From assembly GCA_029706075.1 (NCBI GenBank), contig JAINUG010000026.1:5970674-6034673 (forward strand): 64,000 bases of DNA. The letters run 5' to 3'. Numbering within the stretch: position 1 is the first letter of the stretch; every line of letters begins with the position of its first letter. Of the stretch, positions 1-32,208 are shown piece after piece. A program made the translations under genes and the position numbers. The notes under the pieces were generated by a model that saw nothing but the letters and a program-made list of their open reading frames with translations, had not been told where the DNA came from and did not search any database. This stretch comes from Aldrovandia affinis. Taxonomy: Eukaryota; Chordata; Actinopteri; Notacanthiformes; Halosauridae.

Positions 1-29
1 GCTCTACCAACTGAGCCACACAGAACCAC
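1..29 (-). mobile_element. SINE head cut by the window edge
   Basis: GCTCTACCAACTGAGCCACA CAGAACCAC is identical to 44693-44721, the tRNA-like head of that SINE. It lies in the last hecw2 intron. Confidence 0.75.
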
Positions 30-153
30 ATCTGTCAGTCTATCTCTCTCTGTCCCCGCTCCATGTATTCCTGTCTGTCTGTCTGTTCTAAGGGTGTCTG
101 CCTTGTGTCCCTGTACGTCTGTCCCCAAAGCTTTTCAGACGTAGAGGTTCTAA

Positions 154-294
<141 letters not shown>

Positions 295-359
295 TACCCC
301 TTCCTCTCTCCCCCTCTGGTCCGGAGTGACCCATCCTGCTCTCCATGGAAGCCCCAACT

Positions 360-615
360 GACTGCACACACCGGCATACTGACAACACAGACACCCTGGC
401 TGCACAAAGACACATTGGCAGATACACTAACTGTACGCGCTGACATACCGACCACACACAGACACACTGATTGCACAAAGGCACACTGATACACTGACTG
501 TACACACTGACACACTGACCACACAAAGACACGCTGACTGCACACACTGACCACACAAAGACACACTGACTGCACACACTGAAACACTAACCACACACAC
601 GGACGCACTAACCAC
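360..615. repeat. Degenerate CA-rich minisatellite in hecw2 3' UTR
   Basis: Irregular tandem units of about 30 bp are built from ACACTGACTGCACACACTGA-like blocks, alternating with CCACACAAAGACACACTG. The strand is strongly asymmetric (C/A on +). The long minus-strand ORFs here (CVVSVSVC-type repeats) are artefacts of the repeat. Confidence 0.75.
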
Positions 616-1042
616 ACATTCCGGCGACGCTCTTGCTCACATGCAACATGTATGACACACGGACCAGCCACATCTGTCAGCAATCACAAGGGCATGGGCT
701 TGCGCTGAGCAGAAGCAGCACCGGCAAGTGCATCTCACAGCCTCATCGTGCTCAAAAGCACAGGTGCACATCAACAAGCAGACTGCCTGGCAACACCTCC
801 TCGGTGTCGTACACTCCCGTGGGATGGCAGTACGATGCCCACAACCTTGCCTACTCGGGGTTGTCAGGGGAGATGGGGGGAAGGGGGGTTCAAGACTGAA
901 AAATGGCATCATGACACTCCGACAACCGCTCTCCGACGCCACTTAACTCCACCTCTCATCATCCTGGGAATCGAGTGGGAGTCATGGATAGAGCTGTTCC
1001 CACCAATCACAGGAGGTCAAGGAAAAAAGACCCTAAAACATA

Positions 1043-1067
1043 TGAATGAATGAATGAATGAATGAAT
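1043..1067. repeat. GAAT tetranucleotide microsatellite
   Basis: About six GAAT units in a row, in noncoding flank. Confidence 0.8.
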
Positions 1068-2877
1068 ACAGACTCATGTTTTAATATTTAAAATATGAAT
1101 TTACAAAGGACTATATAAGACTTATTGGGGGGTGTAGGAGAGGCCCCTGATCTTGTCGTCTGGGGTAAAGATATGCCTTTGCTGCGGATGGGGCCCAACC
1201 ACAACCCAGATGGGACGTCCCATGGATAGACTGCAGTGTTCTGTGGCAGGGATTCATGTTGATTGAACTTCTGTACTGGGGACATGCGATCCCCCTATCC
1301 CACACTCAGTGGACAAACAAGTTAAACCAAACTTGGATTCAATGGCCAGAATGGGGCATCATTTCCTCTCTATGGTCTGTTCAGGTACACACACAAACAC
1401 ACAAACACACACAAACAATTTTCACAGATTCCTGTTTGGAAAAAAAATAGATCCCTATGCTTATCAATGGTTTCTCTACAATAATAATATGATAGAGTAA
1501 TATCCTGTTATAATATATGTTTGTGGTGTCCTGAACACTCTTGGGAGCTTCAGGATAATCAATTTACAAGTACTCAACGATGGTTAGACTTACCTGTGGA
1601 TATACGGCCCATTATCAATCAAATCAATCTTCTGTGCTGCCATGGAGTGACAGCACCGTTACTAATTCACTATTGATTTTGTCATTGTTATTGTCATCTT
1701 GTTGTTAATGTCGGTTATAGTTTATTATCACAGTGCTCAGTCGCTATAAGGTGATATTTTGTAATGATGGATTTCCTCGATGAGCATGTGACTCATTCAC
1801 TGTCGTAATCCATTCCAAGCTACACTCTACTACACACTCTCTCTAATTGTCGGTTCTGGCAACAAAATTATAACAAGGGAGCATTGTCATAGCTTTTAGT
1901 AGAAACAGTTGTTATGGATATAACTATGAATCGTTGTCACGTTTGTCATTATTTTGAAAGGCGATGAAACATCGCTATGAACAGGAGCACACGCACGCAC
2001 GTACACACGACACACTCATGCCCTTCCGCACACTGAAGAGCGTGCCGACACCGAGGCGCGCACACACACACACACACACACTTTTGCTGGTGTAATGGCC
2101 AAGCTTTTAATGAATGTGCTCACCGTGAAACAATCACCCATGAATGCTGAACGCAGGCATAAAGAGTGACGATTGCAGGAGTGGAGGTGTTAGGACTGAC
2201 GTGGAACACGAGTCTGCGGTTGGACTGTTCTTGGGCAGTGGAGGGTGGGGGGGGCAAGAACTTGAACTTGGACTGGCAGGAACCCTTCTGCACGGGTTAC
2301 CTATGGTCAGGAGGGAAGGCTGGGGTGGCCAATGTCTGTACGCACCCTGTCTGTACACAGTAGCGCTAATCTAGGGCTGTCTTCCCCCAACCCTAACCCA
2401 TCCCCCATTTATTTTTTTTGGCACCGGTGGAGAGCAGCCCTGTGGGTCCGTCCGATTCCAGGACATGACCCTCAACAGAGTTTTATACAGTTAACGAACA
2501 AACAAAAAAAGTTGCTCCCAGCTTTGAGAATCCTTTGCAGAGCATTTTCCTTCTACTTTTAAAATAGTTGCGACGATATGTACAAATTTAATATTAAGAG
2601 CTGCAACACAATTGTGTTTCTTTTATGTCGGTGTGTGTGATTAAGGCTTTTTTTGCAAAGCTTTAGGCATCCCGCGGGCGTGCGTTCATACGCACGTATT
2701 GAGGCACCTGCACTGGATACGGCCCTTTCATGGGGGGGGGTGGCCATGGTGGCCCCTCTTCATCACCCCCGTCTTTCCCTTCACAGATGCCGGGGAACGT
2801 TCAGACTTCTAGGCCATGTCCTCCATTGTCTGTGCCCCACTTCTTCAGTAAGGCCTAATAGACAGAAATAGGCCCCA

Positions 2878-3079
2878 GTGTGTGTGTGTGTTTGTGCGCG
2901 TGCTCATATGTATGTAGCTGTGTATATTTGCTTGAGTGCAAGCATGCATTTATGTTTGTCTGTGCGTGTGTGCACCTGCATGCGAATGTGCGTGTGTATT
3001 CGCATGTGTCCATATGTGTGTATGAGTGTATGTGCGCGCATGTGTTTGTATTTTTGTGTTTGTGTGCGTGTGTGTGTGC

Positions 3080-3111
<32 letters not shown>

Positions 3112-3135
3112 GTGCGCGTGCGTGCGTGCGTGCCA
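2878..3135. repeat. GT-rich microsatellite block
   Basis: Interrupted TG, TGTT and TGCG repeats, purest around 3061-3125. ORFs on both strands here are simple-repeat translations (CVCV or HTHT). Confidence 0.85.
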
Positions 3136-4212
3136 GGATATGCAGGTGGTGATGTGCAGGCTCCCCTCCACCCTGTTTGCACTTGAAGCAACTTTTGTAT
3201 TTCAACTCATCAGATTTTTTATTGCATGCAGGTTTGTTGTATTACTCTGTGAAGTATACCACCAATAGGGGTGCTGGGGGTGGGGGGCGGGGTAATGTGG
3301 GGGATATTAAAATGCCCCTCCCCTTTTTTCAGTAAACCAAAGCTACTGGGCTGCTGTGTGTTTTATAGCCTATAATGCATGCTGGAGGAATAGCAACACG
3401 CAGTTCTGAGTAGCTCTTTCAGGGCGATAGGGGCTTGATAAAACCTAATCTCCCTGTTTCTTTCCCCATCAACCATATCCATCTTTACAAGGGGTGAGAG
3501 GAGGTCATAGGTCACAAGTCATGGCTGATCAGAAAGCTCAAATATGTGCTTGACTTTGAAGGACAAAAAAAAGAAAGTGAACGATGCTGTAAGTTTAACA
3601 TGTGTCTCTGTATGTTTGTATATAATTGTATAGAAGCGTCTGTCCAGTCCTGTGTAAATATGTGCACTGAATGTACCAAAGCATTTGGGGCTGGCATAGA
3701 CTGCCCAAGTCTCTCTCGTTCTTTCTCCCCATGAACTTCCTGGCGCTCGCCCCCCCATCCTCAGCCACCCCGCCGTCGCCTCATCTGACCCCTCTCGCGA
3801 GCATGTGTGGTCTCTGCCGCCTCGCCAAATGGTTTTGGGCGACTTATCCGCCGCTTTTCCCCCCTTCGTTCGCTCCCTCTGTTCAGGGAAGTCCACTCCA
3901 GCCTCTCCGAACAAGAAGGCCTTGATCAGTAGACGTCGGCGTTCCAGGCCGAGCGCTCCACAGCGGGCCCCAGTGCCCTGTGCCGTGCCACGCTGGGCAG
4001 TGCCGAGAGCCCGCAGGGTTTGTGTCGCACCTGTGTCAGAGCTTCACTCTATGCAAAGCATTTTCTCCATCTCACATTTATGATTGTAAACATGGAACAC
4101 AAGTTTTAAAAAAGAAAATGTCTACTGTGTTTCTTGTAATTTGTGTGTCACCATGAGGTAGGTCCACTGGGGATGGAGGAGGGGATTTAGTTTGTGATTT
4201 TCCATCACCTAG

Positions 4213-4356
4213 GTTCATAAAACAGGGTTAAGACAGACTGTGACACATCCATGCATTGGTGTCAAAGCAGAACTAAACTGTTTAATTTGTTAACATTCTA
4301 GTTTGGCACCAACCCATGGATATGTTGGAGTCATTCTTAACCCTGTTTTATTAACC
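4213..4356. mobile_element. Palindromic MITE-like element, copy 1
   Basis: Two arms of about 50 bp form an inverted repeat. The left arm begins ATAAAACAGGGTTAAG and reaches GCATTGGTGTCAAA. The right arm, read on the minus strand, begins ATAAAACAGGGTTAAG and reaches GGTTGGTGCCAAA. The centre is AT-rich and has no ORF. A related copy lies at 38019-38170. The superfamily is unassigned because no clear target duplication was seen. Confidence 0.6.
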
Positions 4357-4838
4357 CAACCGTCACGCAGGGAATGCGAGGTCATCCATTTAGGTCACCA
4401 AAGAGTGACCAACAACTGTTTTTTATGAAGACCCTGCATTCTGATCTCTTTAACATGGGAGTTTATGTATATCAAACAGTTTTATCCAACTCTTCTCCCA
4501 TAACCTAAACTGCTCTGAATCTTCTACTACCAGGACACCAACTGTTACTGTTTTTGACAAACTCACACCTCTGTACAATATTCATCATGGTGACTATTGT
4601 AAGTGATAGTCTCTTTGGTAAGGGGCTGGAGAGCAGAGAATAATGTAAGTAACCTTCTTAGAACACACCGTCTGAGTCACTGATGTGCACATAGTTTGGG
4701 GAGTTGGTAGTAGCTTTGGAGTGGTTTCAGTTCATCCATGGAGAATCTACTGAGGGAAATTAATTTATGTTCATATTTTGAACTAAGGAAATAGAACAGA
4801 GTAGAATGTTAGAATGAAGGTATGTACATCAGTACATA

Positions 4839-6480
4839 CAGTACCCTCCAAAATGATTCATACTGTCAATGAAGGTAAGCAAAGAAATCTGTATAACATA
4901 AACAATATAGGTAATGAGCTATATTTTATGCGAAACATTTGAAAATTACTGTGCCCAAAAATATTGGCACCCTTGCACATATAAAAAAAACCAAAACTAA
5001 ATTTTCTCTAAAATGGGTTGAAATTGACAAAAGTATTTGGTCTCCACAATTCTTTATTTATTCTGTACAGAAACTTTGTTTTTGATTCAGAACTTAACAT
5101 ATCCTTTTAAATCATAAAATAAACAGAAATGGCATTGACAAAATTATTGACAGCCTAGATTTTATATTTGGTATCACAGCCAAATAACTGCAATCAAGTG
5201 CTTCCTATAGCCATTAATGAGATTCCTACACCTCTCTACTAGCAGTTTGGCACACTCTTCTTTTGCAAACTGCTCCAGTTCTCTCAGATTTGAAGGGTGC
5301 CTTCACCCAACTGCTGTTTTCAGATCTCCACAATTGTTCAATAGGATTGAGATCAGGACTCATTGCTGCCCACTCCAGAACAGTTGAACGTTTTCTTTTT
5401 AACCATTCTTGGGTGGTTTTGGATGTGTGTTTTGGGTCGTTGTCCTGCTGGAGGACCCATGACCTTCGGCTGACACCCAGTTTTCTTACACTGGGTAGCA
5501 CATTTTGATCCAAAATGCCTTGGTAATCCTCTGATTTCATGATGCACTTAATACATTCAAGGTGTCCAGTACCAGAGGCAGCGAAGCAGCCTCACAGCAT
5601 TATGGAACCTCGACCATATTTGACTGTAGGTAGGGTGTTCTTTCCTTTAAAAGCTTCATTACATTGTCTGTAAACAAAGCACTGATCTTCATTGCCAAAG
5701 AGGTCTAATTTGGTTTCATCGGTCCACAGAACATTTTCCCAGAAGGATTTAGACTTGCTTAGGTGGGTCTTGGCAAAGATTAATCAGGCCTTCTTGTGTT
5801 TCTCTCTTAGCAGTGGGGCTTCCTTGGCCTCCGACTGTAAAGCCCTTCTTGGTTCAGTGTCCGGCGTATGGTACGGGCTGAAACCATTACCACAGACCTC
5901 TCCAGGTCAGCCTTGAGATCTTTGGATGTCATACAAGGTGTTTTTTCAATGGCTCGCATCACGTCCTGGGAGATTCTTAACAATTCCATGAGCGGCAAAC
6001 TTCTTGATAATATTGCGAATTATGGAAACAGGAATGCCAAGGTGTCTAGAGATAGCCTTATAGCCTTGTGAAAGCTTATGTTTTGTGATAATAGTCTTTC
6101 TGACATCCTCAGACAGCTCTTTTCACTTCACCATTATCACAGAGGAACAGGGTAGCAGAACTGACTTTTTTCACTTTAAAATGGATAATTGGTTAATTTA
6201 TATAATGTGGGCACCTGCAACCTGCCACAGGTGAGTTGAATTACACTGCAAACGAGAATCTATTTACCCCAACCAAATGTATTTAAATTGTTCTAAAGGG
6301 TGCCAATAATTGTGTCATGGGCACTTTTCAATTTTGAAGCCATAAAAGGTATTTTTTAAATTTGTATTATTATTGATTGATTGTGTGCTGTGTGAAGACC
6401 GAAAGTTGTTTCAATTTCCAATTATTTCAGAAGATATTGAACATCATCTACATGAAATGCAATGATTTTGGCAACGACTG
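4839..6480 (-). mobile_element. Tc1-like DNA transposon, inactive
   Basis: The termini CAGTACCCTCCAAAA (left) and CAGTCGTTGCCAAAA (right, minus strand) are flanked by TA (4837-4838 and 6481-6482). Inner TIR sequence TATTGGCACCCTT recurs inverted near 6300. The minus strand carries transposase pieces: an N-terminal helix-turn-helix part (5807-5998) and a C-terminal part with LQQDNDPKHTSK and SPDLNPIEQLW, the second Asp and the Glu of the DDE triad. Frames are broken, so it is a dead copy. It lies between hecw2 and stk17b. Confidence 0.85.
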
Positions 6481-6585
6481 TATATTATTTTATACTAATG
6501 CAATTGCTCCGATAAATAGATTTTGTTTATTTATTTATTTTAATCATTATTTATTTATTATTTATTTATTTTCCCCCTGCCAAAA

Positions 6586-8042
6586 CAGAGATGTCTCAAT
6601 TATTCACACCCCTGTTTTCAGTACTACTGAGTAACTGAGTATTGAGTAACACTACTGAGTCATCTTCTGTATTATTTATGAGATTGGTGAACATATTGAG
6701 GGTGGGGAGGGGGGGTCTCTGACCATTCCTTCATACATAATATTTCAAGATCCATATCATATTCATATCCTTTGGTCTGCGCTTGTGGACTGCCCTCTTC
6801 AATTCAAACCACAAATTTTAGATCCAGTTCAAGTTTGGAAACTGAAATGACCATTGCATCACAGCAATTTTGTGGCCAGTAAATCGTTTCTTAATAGATT
6901 TTGAGGTATGCTTAGGATAATTGCCTTGCTGAAAGATCCATTTGTGGCCAAGTTTCAGCTTCCTAGCAGAGAGAACCTGGGTTTTGGCCAAAATGTTCTA
7001 GTTCTTTCTGGAGTTCATGATTCCATTGGCCTTAACAAGAGCCACAGGACCATTAGATGCAAATCAAAACAGGTAACATCAAAGATTCACCACCATATTT
7101 CACCGTAAGAAAGTGACATTCTTTTCAACAAAAGCATCCTTCTTCCAAACCAAATCCATCACTGGTGTGAAGAACCAAAAAGTTCAATTTTGGTCTCATC
7201 TGACCTTAATACATGGTTTCAATTGAAATTCCAATGCCGTTTAGCAAACTCCAGATGCTTATTTTTGTTGATTCGCCTCAATAGATTTTTACAATTACGT
7301 TTTAGACATTTAGCATTCACTCTTATCCAGAGCGATTTACAATAAGTGCATTTCAAATGGCAAGAATATCACAGCTAGAGCAATAGATCGGTAAAACTAC
7401 ACCCTCAATAATGCCTTCAATCTGTTCAAGTGGTGTCTGGTGGTAGATTTGGAGACTTTGTGTCCCAAAGATGCAACCAAGTTTTGTAGATCTCCAACTT
7501 CTTTGCCTCTAAAAAAATCTGCCTTGCTGGGGTCAAGACGTAGTTGCATTCTCTATGAGACAGGTTTATCACTGTTCCAGTGGTTTTAAACATCTTATTT
7601 ATTGACCAAATAGTGAAAAGTGGTATCTTTAGTTTTTTATTAATTTGTTTGTAACATCTCCTGATTTGTGAAGGTCAACAACCATTGTTTCTTCTGAGGG
7701 TTCTTTCTTTTCCCCATGGTGATGGATGACAAATGGATTTTACATGTGTGTTACTTAATGTTTATGCCCCAGTGAAACAAGAAGTCATTGGAGGCCACAA
7801 TACAGTTCCCTAAGATTAAGATGCTTTTTTTTTTAAGTAGCATGTTATTTATGGGTGAATAATTGGGACATATATAATTTTGGGAAAAAATATTACTTGT
7901 TTAAGAAAATATTTTTCTCTGAGCAATTGTATTAGTACAAAGTAATATAATTTGAGCATACAATATAACTCATTACCTGTATTGTTTAATGTATACATCC
8001 TGCTCATCTTTATCAAGGGTGTGAACAATTATGGAGGGTCTG
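6586..8042 (-). mobile_element. Second Tc1-like transposon, highly degenerate
   Basis: The right end reads GGGTGTGAACAATTATGG then AGGGTCTG, followed by TA at 8043-8044. The left end near 6586 contains the inverted counterpart CAATTATTCACACCCCTG. Between them are minus-strand transposase relics with no usable frame. A fragment resembling an L2/SINE 3' tail lies inside (about 7300-7365). The left boundary is approximate. A short related terminal fragment occurs at about 49650-49690. Confidence 0.6.
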
Positions 8043-9290
8043 TATGTATAATACCAATATATAAGAAGGGGCATTGTACTGACCCAGGAAACTACAAGCC
8101 TGTTTGTTTAATATGCATCTCATGTAAAATCTGAGGAATTTCATCATTAGGAGAAATTATTCCTAGAAAAAACAGGGTCTTAAAGGATAGCAAACATGTT
8201 TTTTGCAGGGGGAGGCCATGTCAACAAACCTCAACTCAAGCTTATATTATATATTTTGACTTCCAAACTTTTTTTGATGAAGTACCACAGTTGGTATAGC
8301 ATGGCACTGGCAATGCCAAGGTTGTGGGTTTGGACCCACGGGACTACATGTCCGTCATTCGGATGGGACGGTAAAAACAGTAAAAACCGAGGTCCTGACT
8401 CTCTGTGGTCATAAAAGATCCCATGGCACTTCTTGAAAAGAGTAGGGTGTTAACCCGGTGTCCTGGCCAAATTCCCAACCCAGACAATATATATACAATT
8501 CATTCCCTCCCTCCTCGCCTCTCCACTGTGTATCTGATGTGTGGTGAGTTTGTACTGGCGCACTATGGCTGCCGTCGCGTTCACCCAGGTGGGTGCTGCA
8601 CATTGGTGGTGGTTGAGGTGAGTTGCTCGTATCATTGTAAAGTGCTTTGGGTTCCTTGAAAAGCGCTATATAAATACAATGTTCAATTCAATCAATTCAA
8701 TTCAATTCAATATTAAATATGTAGAAATTAGTTGTATCAGACAGGGTTTTAAATTGGCTGCAAGTTAGAATACAAAGGGTAACTATGGGAGAGATTATAT
8801 CTGAGCATGGTGATGTGGGAAGGATTGATGTTGGGACCTTACATAAATGATCTTGATAAAGATTTTCAGATTACAGATGACACAAACCTTTGGAATCTAT
8901 TAAGGTAATCCAAGAAGATTTAAACAAAATCCAGAAGTGGGTGCAAACCTGGAAAATTATCAATATGGCTACATGGTTCTGCATGTGGGAAATAGACATT
9001 TGAGACAGGAATATTTTATGGGAGGAGCTGTTGCAGTAAAAAGGCCAATGGGATTCTGAAATATATAGCAAATAGTATTGAGTATAAATCAAAGGAGGTT
9101 ATATTGATATTATATAATGCTTTTGTTAGAACACAGGTTATAGATTATCGTGTGCAGTTCTGAGCACCACACTATAAGAAAGATATAGAAGCTCATGAAA
9201 AAGTACAAAAAACGGAAACTAAATTGGTTTCCGGTCTGAAATGTAATTTATTCAACCTCAGCAAAAGAAGACTAGGGGTAATTGATTGAG
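8043..9290 (+). mobile_element. Broken non-LTR retrotransposon (CR1/L2-like RT) split by a SINE
   Basis: From 8046, codons read IPIYKKGHCTDPGNYKPVCL, the first conserved block of a LINE reverse transcriptase, followed by YFDFQTFFDEVPQ at about 8250-8292. After a SINE, RT-like sequence resumes (VLNWLQVRIQRVT near 8745). YINDLDKDFQITDDT-type sequence (catalytic block, ADD written as TDD) lies near 8840-8885, and PHYKKDIEAHEKVQK near 9170-9215. Frames shift several times. This is a decayed ORF2 fragment with neither end preserved. Confidence 0.65.
8290..8698 (+). mobile_element. tRNA-derived SINE inserted in the LINE
   Basis: It begins with a tRNA-like head (CAGTTGGTATAGCATGGCAC, then a B-box-like GTGGGTTTGGACCCAC at 8325-8341). 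A unique body follows. It ends in AAAGTGCTTTGGGTTCC and AGCGCTATATAAAT, then a TTCAA/TCAAT-type tail at about 8680-8711. It interrupts the LINE reading directly after the FDEVPQ block, so it came later. Confidence 0.65.
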
Positions 9291-10080
9291 CTTTTTTTCA
9301 TTCATAAAAGGGATTAAAAAAGTGAACTACAAACGATTTTTCAGGTTGAGTTCTGTCAGCAGAACAATGGGGCATAGGTGAAAATGAGTAAAAGGTCAAT
9401 TCTGCACTAATATCAGGAAGTGTAATACCGAACCTCCCAAGACTTAAGGTAAGACTGAAAGTAAAACATGCAATGGTGTTACACCCTAGCAACCATGTGT
9501 GTGTATAGCCACAATGCTCTTGTGTGACAAGACTTCCCATATCTGAAAACCACCCTCCCAATGAGGTGTAACCCCAGTACCCCCCCCACCCCGTGATTGC
9601 CAAAAACCTGTTAAGGAGATACTGTGACGAACTGTTGAACGATGATACCCTATTGATAAAAACTAAAAGACACAAATCAAAAAGGGAGGCCGCTTCAGAG
9701 AATAAACGAAAATTTGATAGTTTATAAAATCAGTTTCATGACGTCATTACTCTGAAAGGATTAACGTGTTCTTAGTAGTTTTTGGATAATAACCTGGACT
9801 TGGCCATACCCCTTGTCAAGACATGCAGAAGGGTACACCTGCCAGGACACACGAGGTGTAGCACTTAAAGGAAGGACAATTATTTTCGTTTACTCTGTAC
9901 CATCTAATCTGCAACAGACATCAAAAGAGAACCTGAACCAGCTGCCAGTTTTATTACTGGTTTCTAAATCTGTCATTCTCACATCCTGGATGTATCGTTC
10001 TGTCTCTCCTGCATTGTTCAATCGATGTTTTGTTCTTTTCCCTTTCGCACATATAGGAGTAATAATATATGCAATCTAAA
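9291..10080. other. No recognised feature
   Basis: No exon, repeat family or RNA gene could be recognised. The minus ORF at 9298-9675 has no recognisable motif. Confidence 0.4.
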
Positions 10081-10129
10081 TTGCAGTTGAAGCGCGTTGT
10101 GTTATTCGGTGGGTAGTGTAAAAGTTAGT

Positions 10130-10330
10130 CGCGTGTTGCCACGAGCGCTGGGCGGCGCTGCGCTAAATAAAAGCGATAGAAGAGTGAAAACGGTACGTCA
10201 CTCGGTTTGGAGCCAGTCCTGTCCGTCATGCTCTGATTGGATTAATCGCAAATGCGTGACGTAATGTGGGCACCCAAGCTCCGTTTTCAAACGAAAACCG
10301 ACCCAGGAAAGCCGAGAGAGAGCACTGCCC
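10130..10330 (+). promoter_or_regulatory. Probable stk17b core promoter with CRE/ATF site
   Basis: A locally CpG-rich stretch lies about 0.8-0.9 kb upstream of the stk17b start codon. It contains an A/T box CTAAATAAAAG (10163-10173), an inverted CCAAT box GATTGG (10235-10240) and a TGACGTAA CRE/ATF-type site (10257-10264). The transcription start is not mapped. A non-coding first exon is possible. Confidence 0.45.
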
Positions 10331-10499
10331 GGAGTGCGGATGCATCCACGCAATTGGTCTGATCCACAACAAGGGGAGAGAATTAGTAACTTTCATCAGC
10401 AAGAGTCAGAGACGCGGATCATCGAGTCGGAAAAAAGAACACAGTGACAAGGTGGCACGGAAACCGCGAGCAACTGGTAGCGGCGGTTAGTGTTCTCTA

Positions 10500-11060
10500 G
10501 ATAACTAGTTGACAAAGTTGGCTAACACTAGCTAACCACTGTTCAAGTGCAGTTTCTCAGAGAGATCCGATCCGAGAGAGGAGTGACATTTTGGGCACAC
10601 GGACAAAGGATGTGTCACCTTGCTAAAAAGCCAGGACAACTTTGCCATTCTGCTTCACTACTTACAAGAAACACGCATTTCTTTTGAATTTTTGCAGTAA
10701 AGCTTTCTTACATTTTTTTTCTTCACTAACAGGTAGCTAACTAGCTGGCATTAAACTTGTTGAATTGAGCTAGCGAGCAAGCTAATGTTAGCCGACTAGC
10801 TAGACAGCTAACGTTAGCAAATAGCAAGAAGAACATAGTAAAGCAAGGCTGATAGCTCAATGTCACTGTTATTATTTAGATATCAGTGGTAGCTTCATTT
10901 TACAACAAAATAATCCAGTTGGGGGAAAACGACAGCTAGCTAGTTGTGTTAGCTAATTGTTCTACTTTTTAAATACTTTTCTCACCTTTTGTAGCGTGTT
11001 GCTAGCTTGCTAGTTGACATTAGCTAGGCTAACGAGCTCGACAGTTAGCTGCAGGAACGC
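10500..11060. repeat. Cluster of CTAG/GCTAAC palindromic words beside stk17b exon 1
   Basis: The stretch is dense in GCTAGC, AGCTAGCTAG and GCTAACGTTAGC words, not in simple tandem. Similar clusters lie near c2orf69 exon 1 (45360-45460) and nabp1 exon 1 (61515-61640). Confidence 0.6.
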
Positions 11061-11071
11061 GCACCGGTCGA

Positions 11072-32208
<21,137 letters not shown>

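Larger units (their letters stand above)
295..4200 (+). other. Probable hecw2 3' UTR and 3' flank
   Basis: No further coding exon was found after the hecw2 stop. The stretch holds a CA-rich degenerate minisatellite (about 360-615), a GAAT tetranucleotide run (1043-1067), a short CA run (2059-2081) and a GT-rich block (2878-3135). The 3' UTR probably takes up part of it. No convincing AATAAA was pinned, so its end is unknown. A change of texture near 4130 is only a guess for the end. Confidence 0.4.

Noticed and set aside
2878-3205. Cys/Val and His/Thr-rich ORFs
   Set aside because: Pure GT/CA microsatellite translation on both strands.
10266-10490. 74-aa basic ORF with CPECGC in front of stk17b
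   Set aside because: It lies in the probable promoter/5' UTR region and has no family likeness. An upstream ORF cannot be excluded but nothing supports it.
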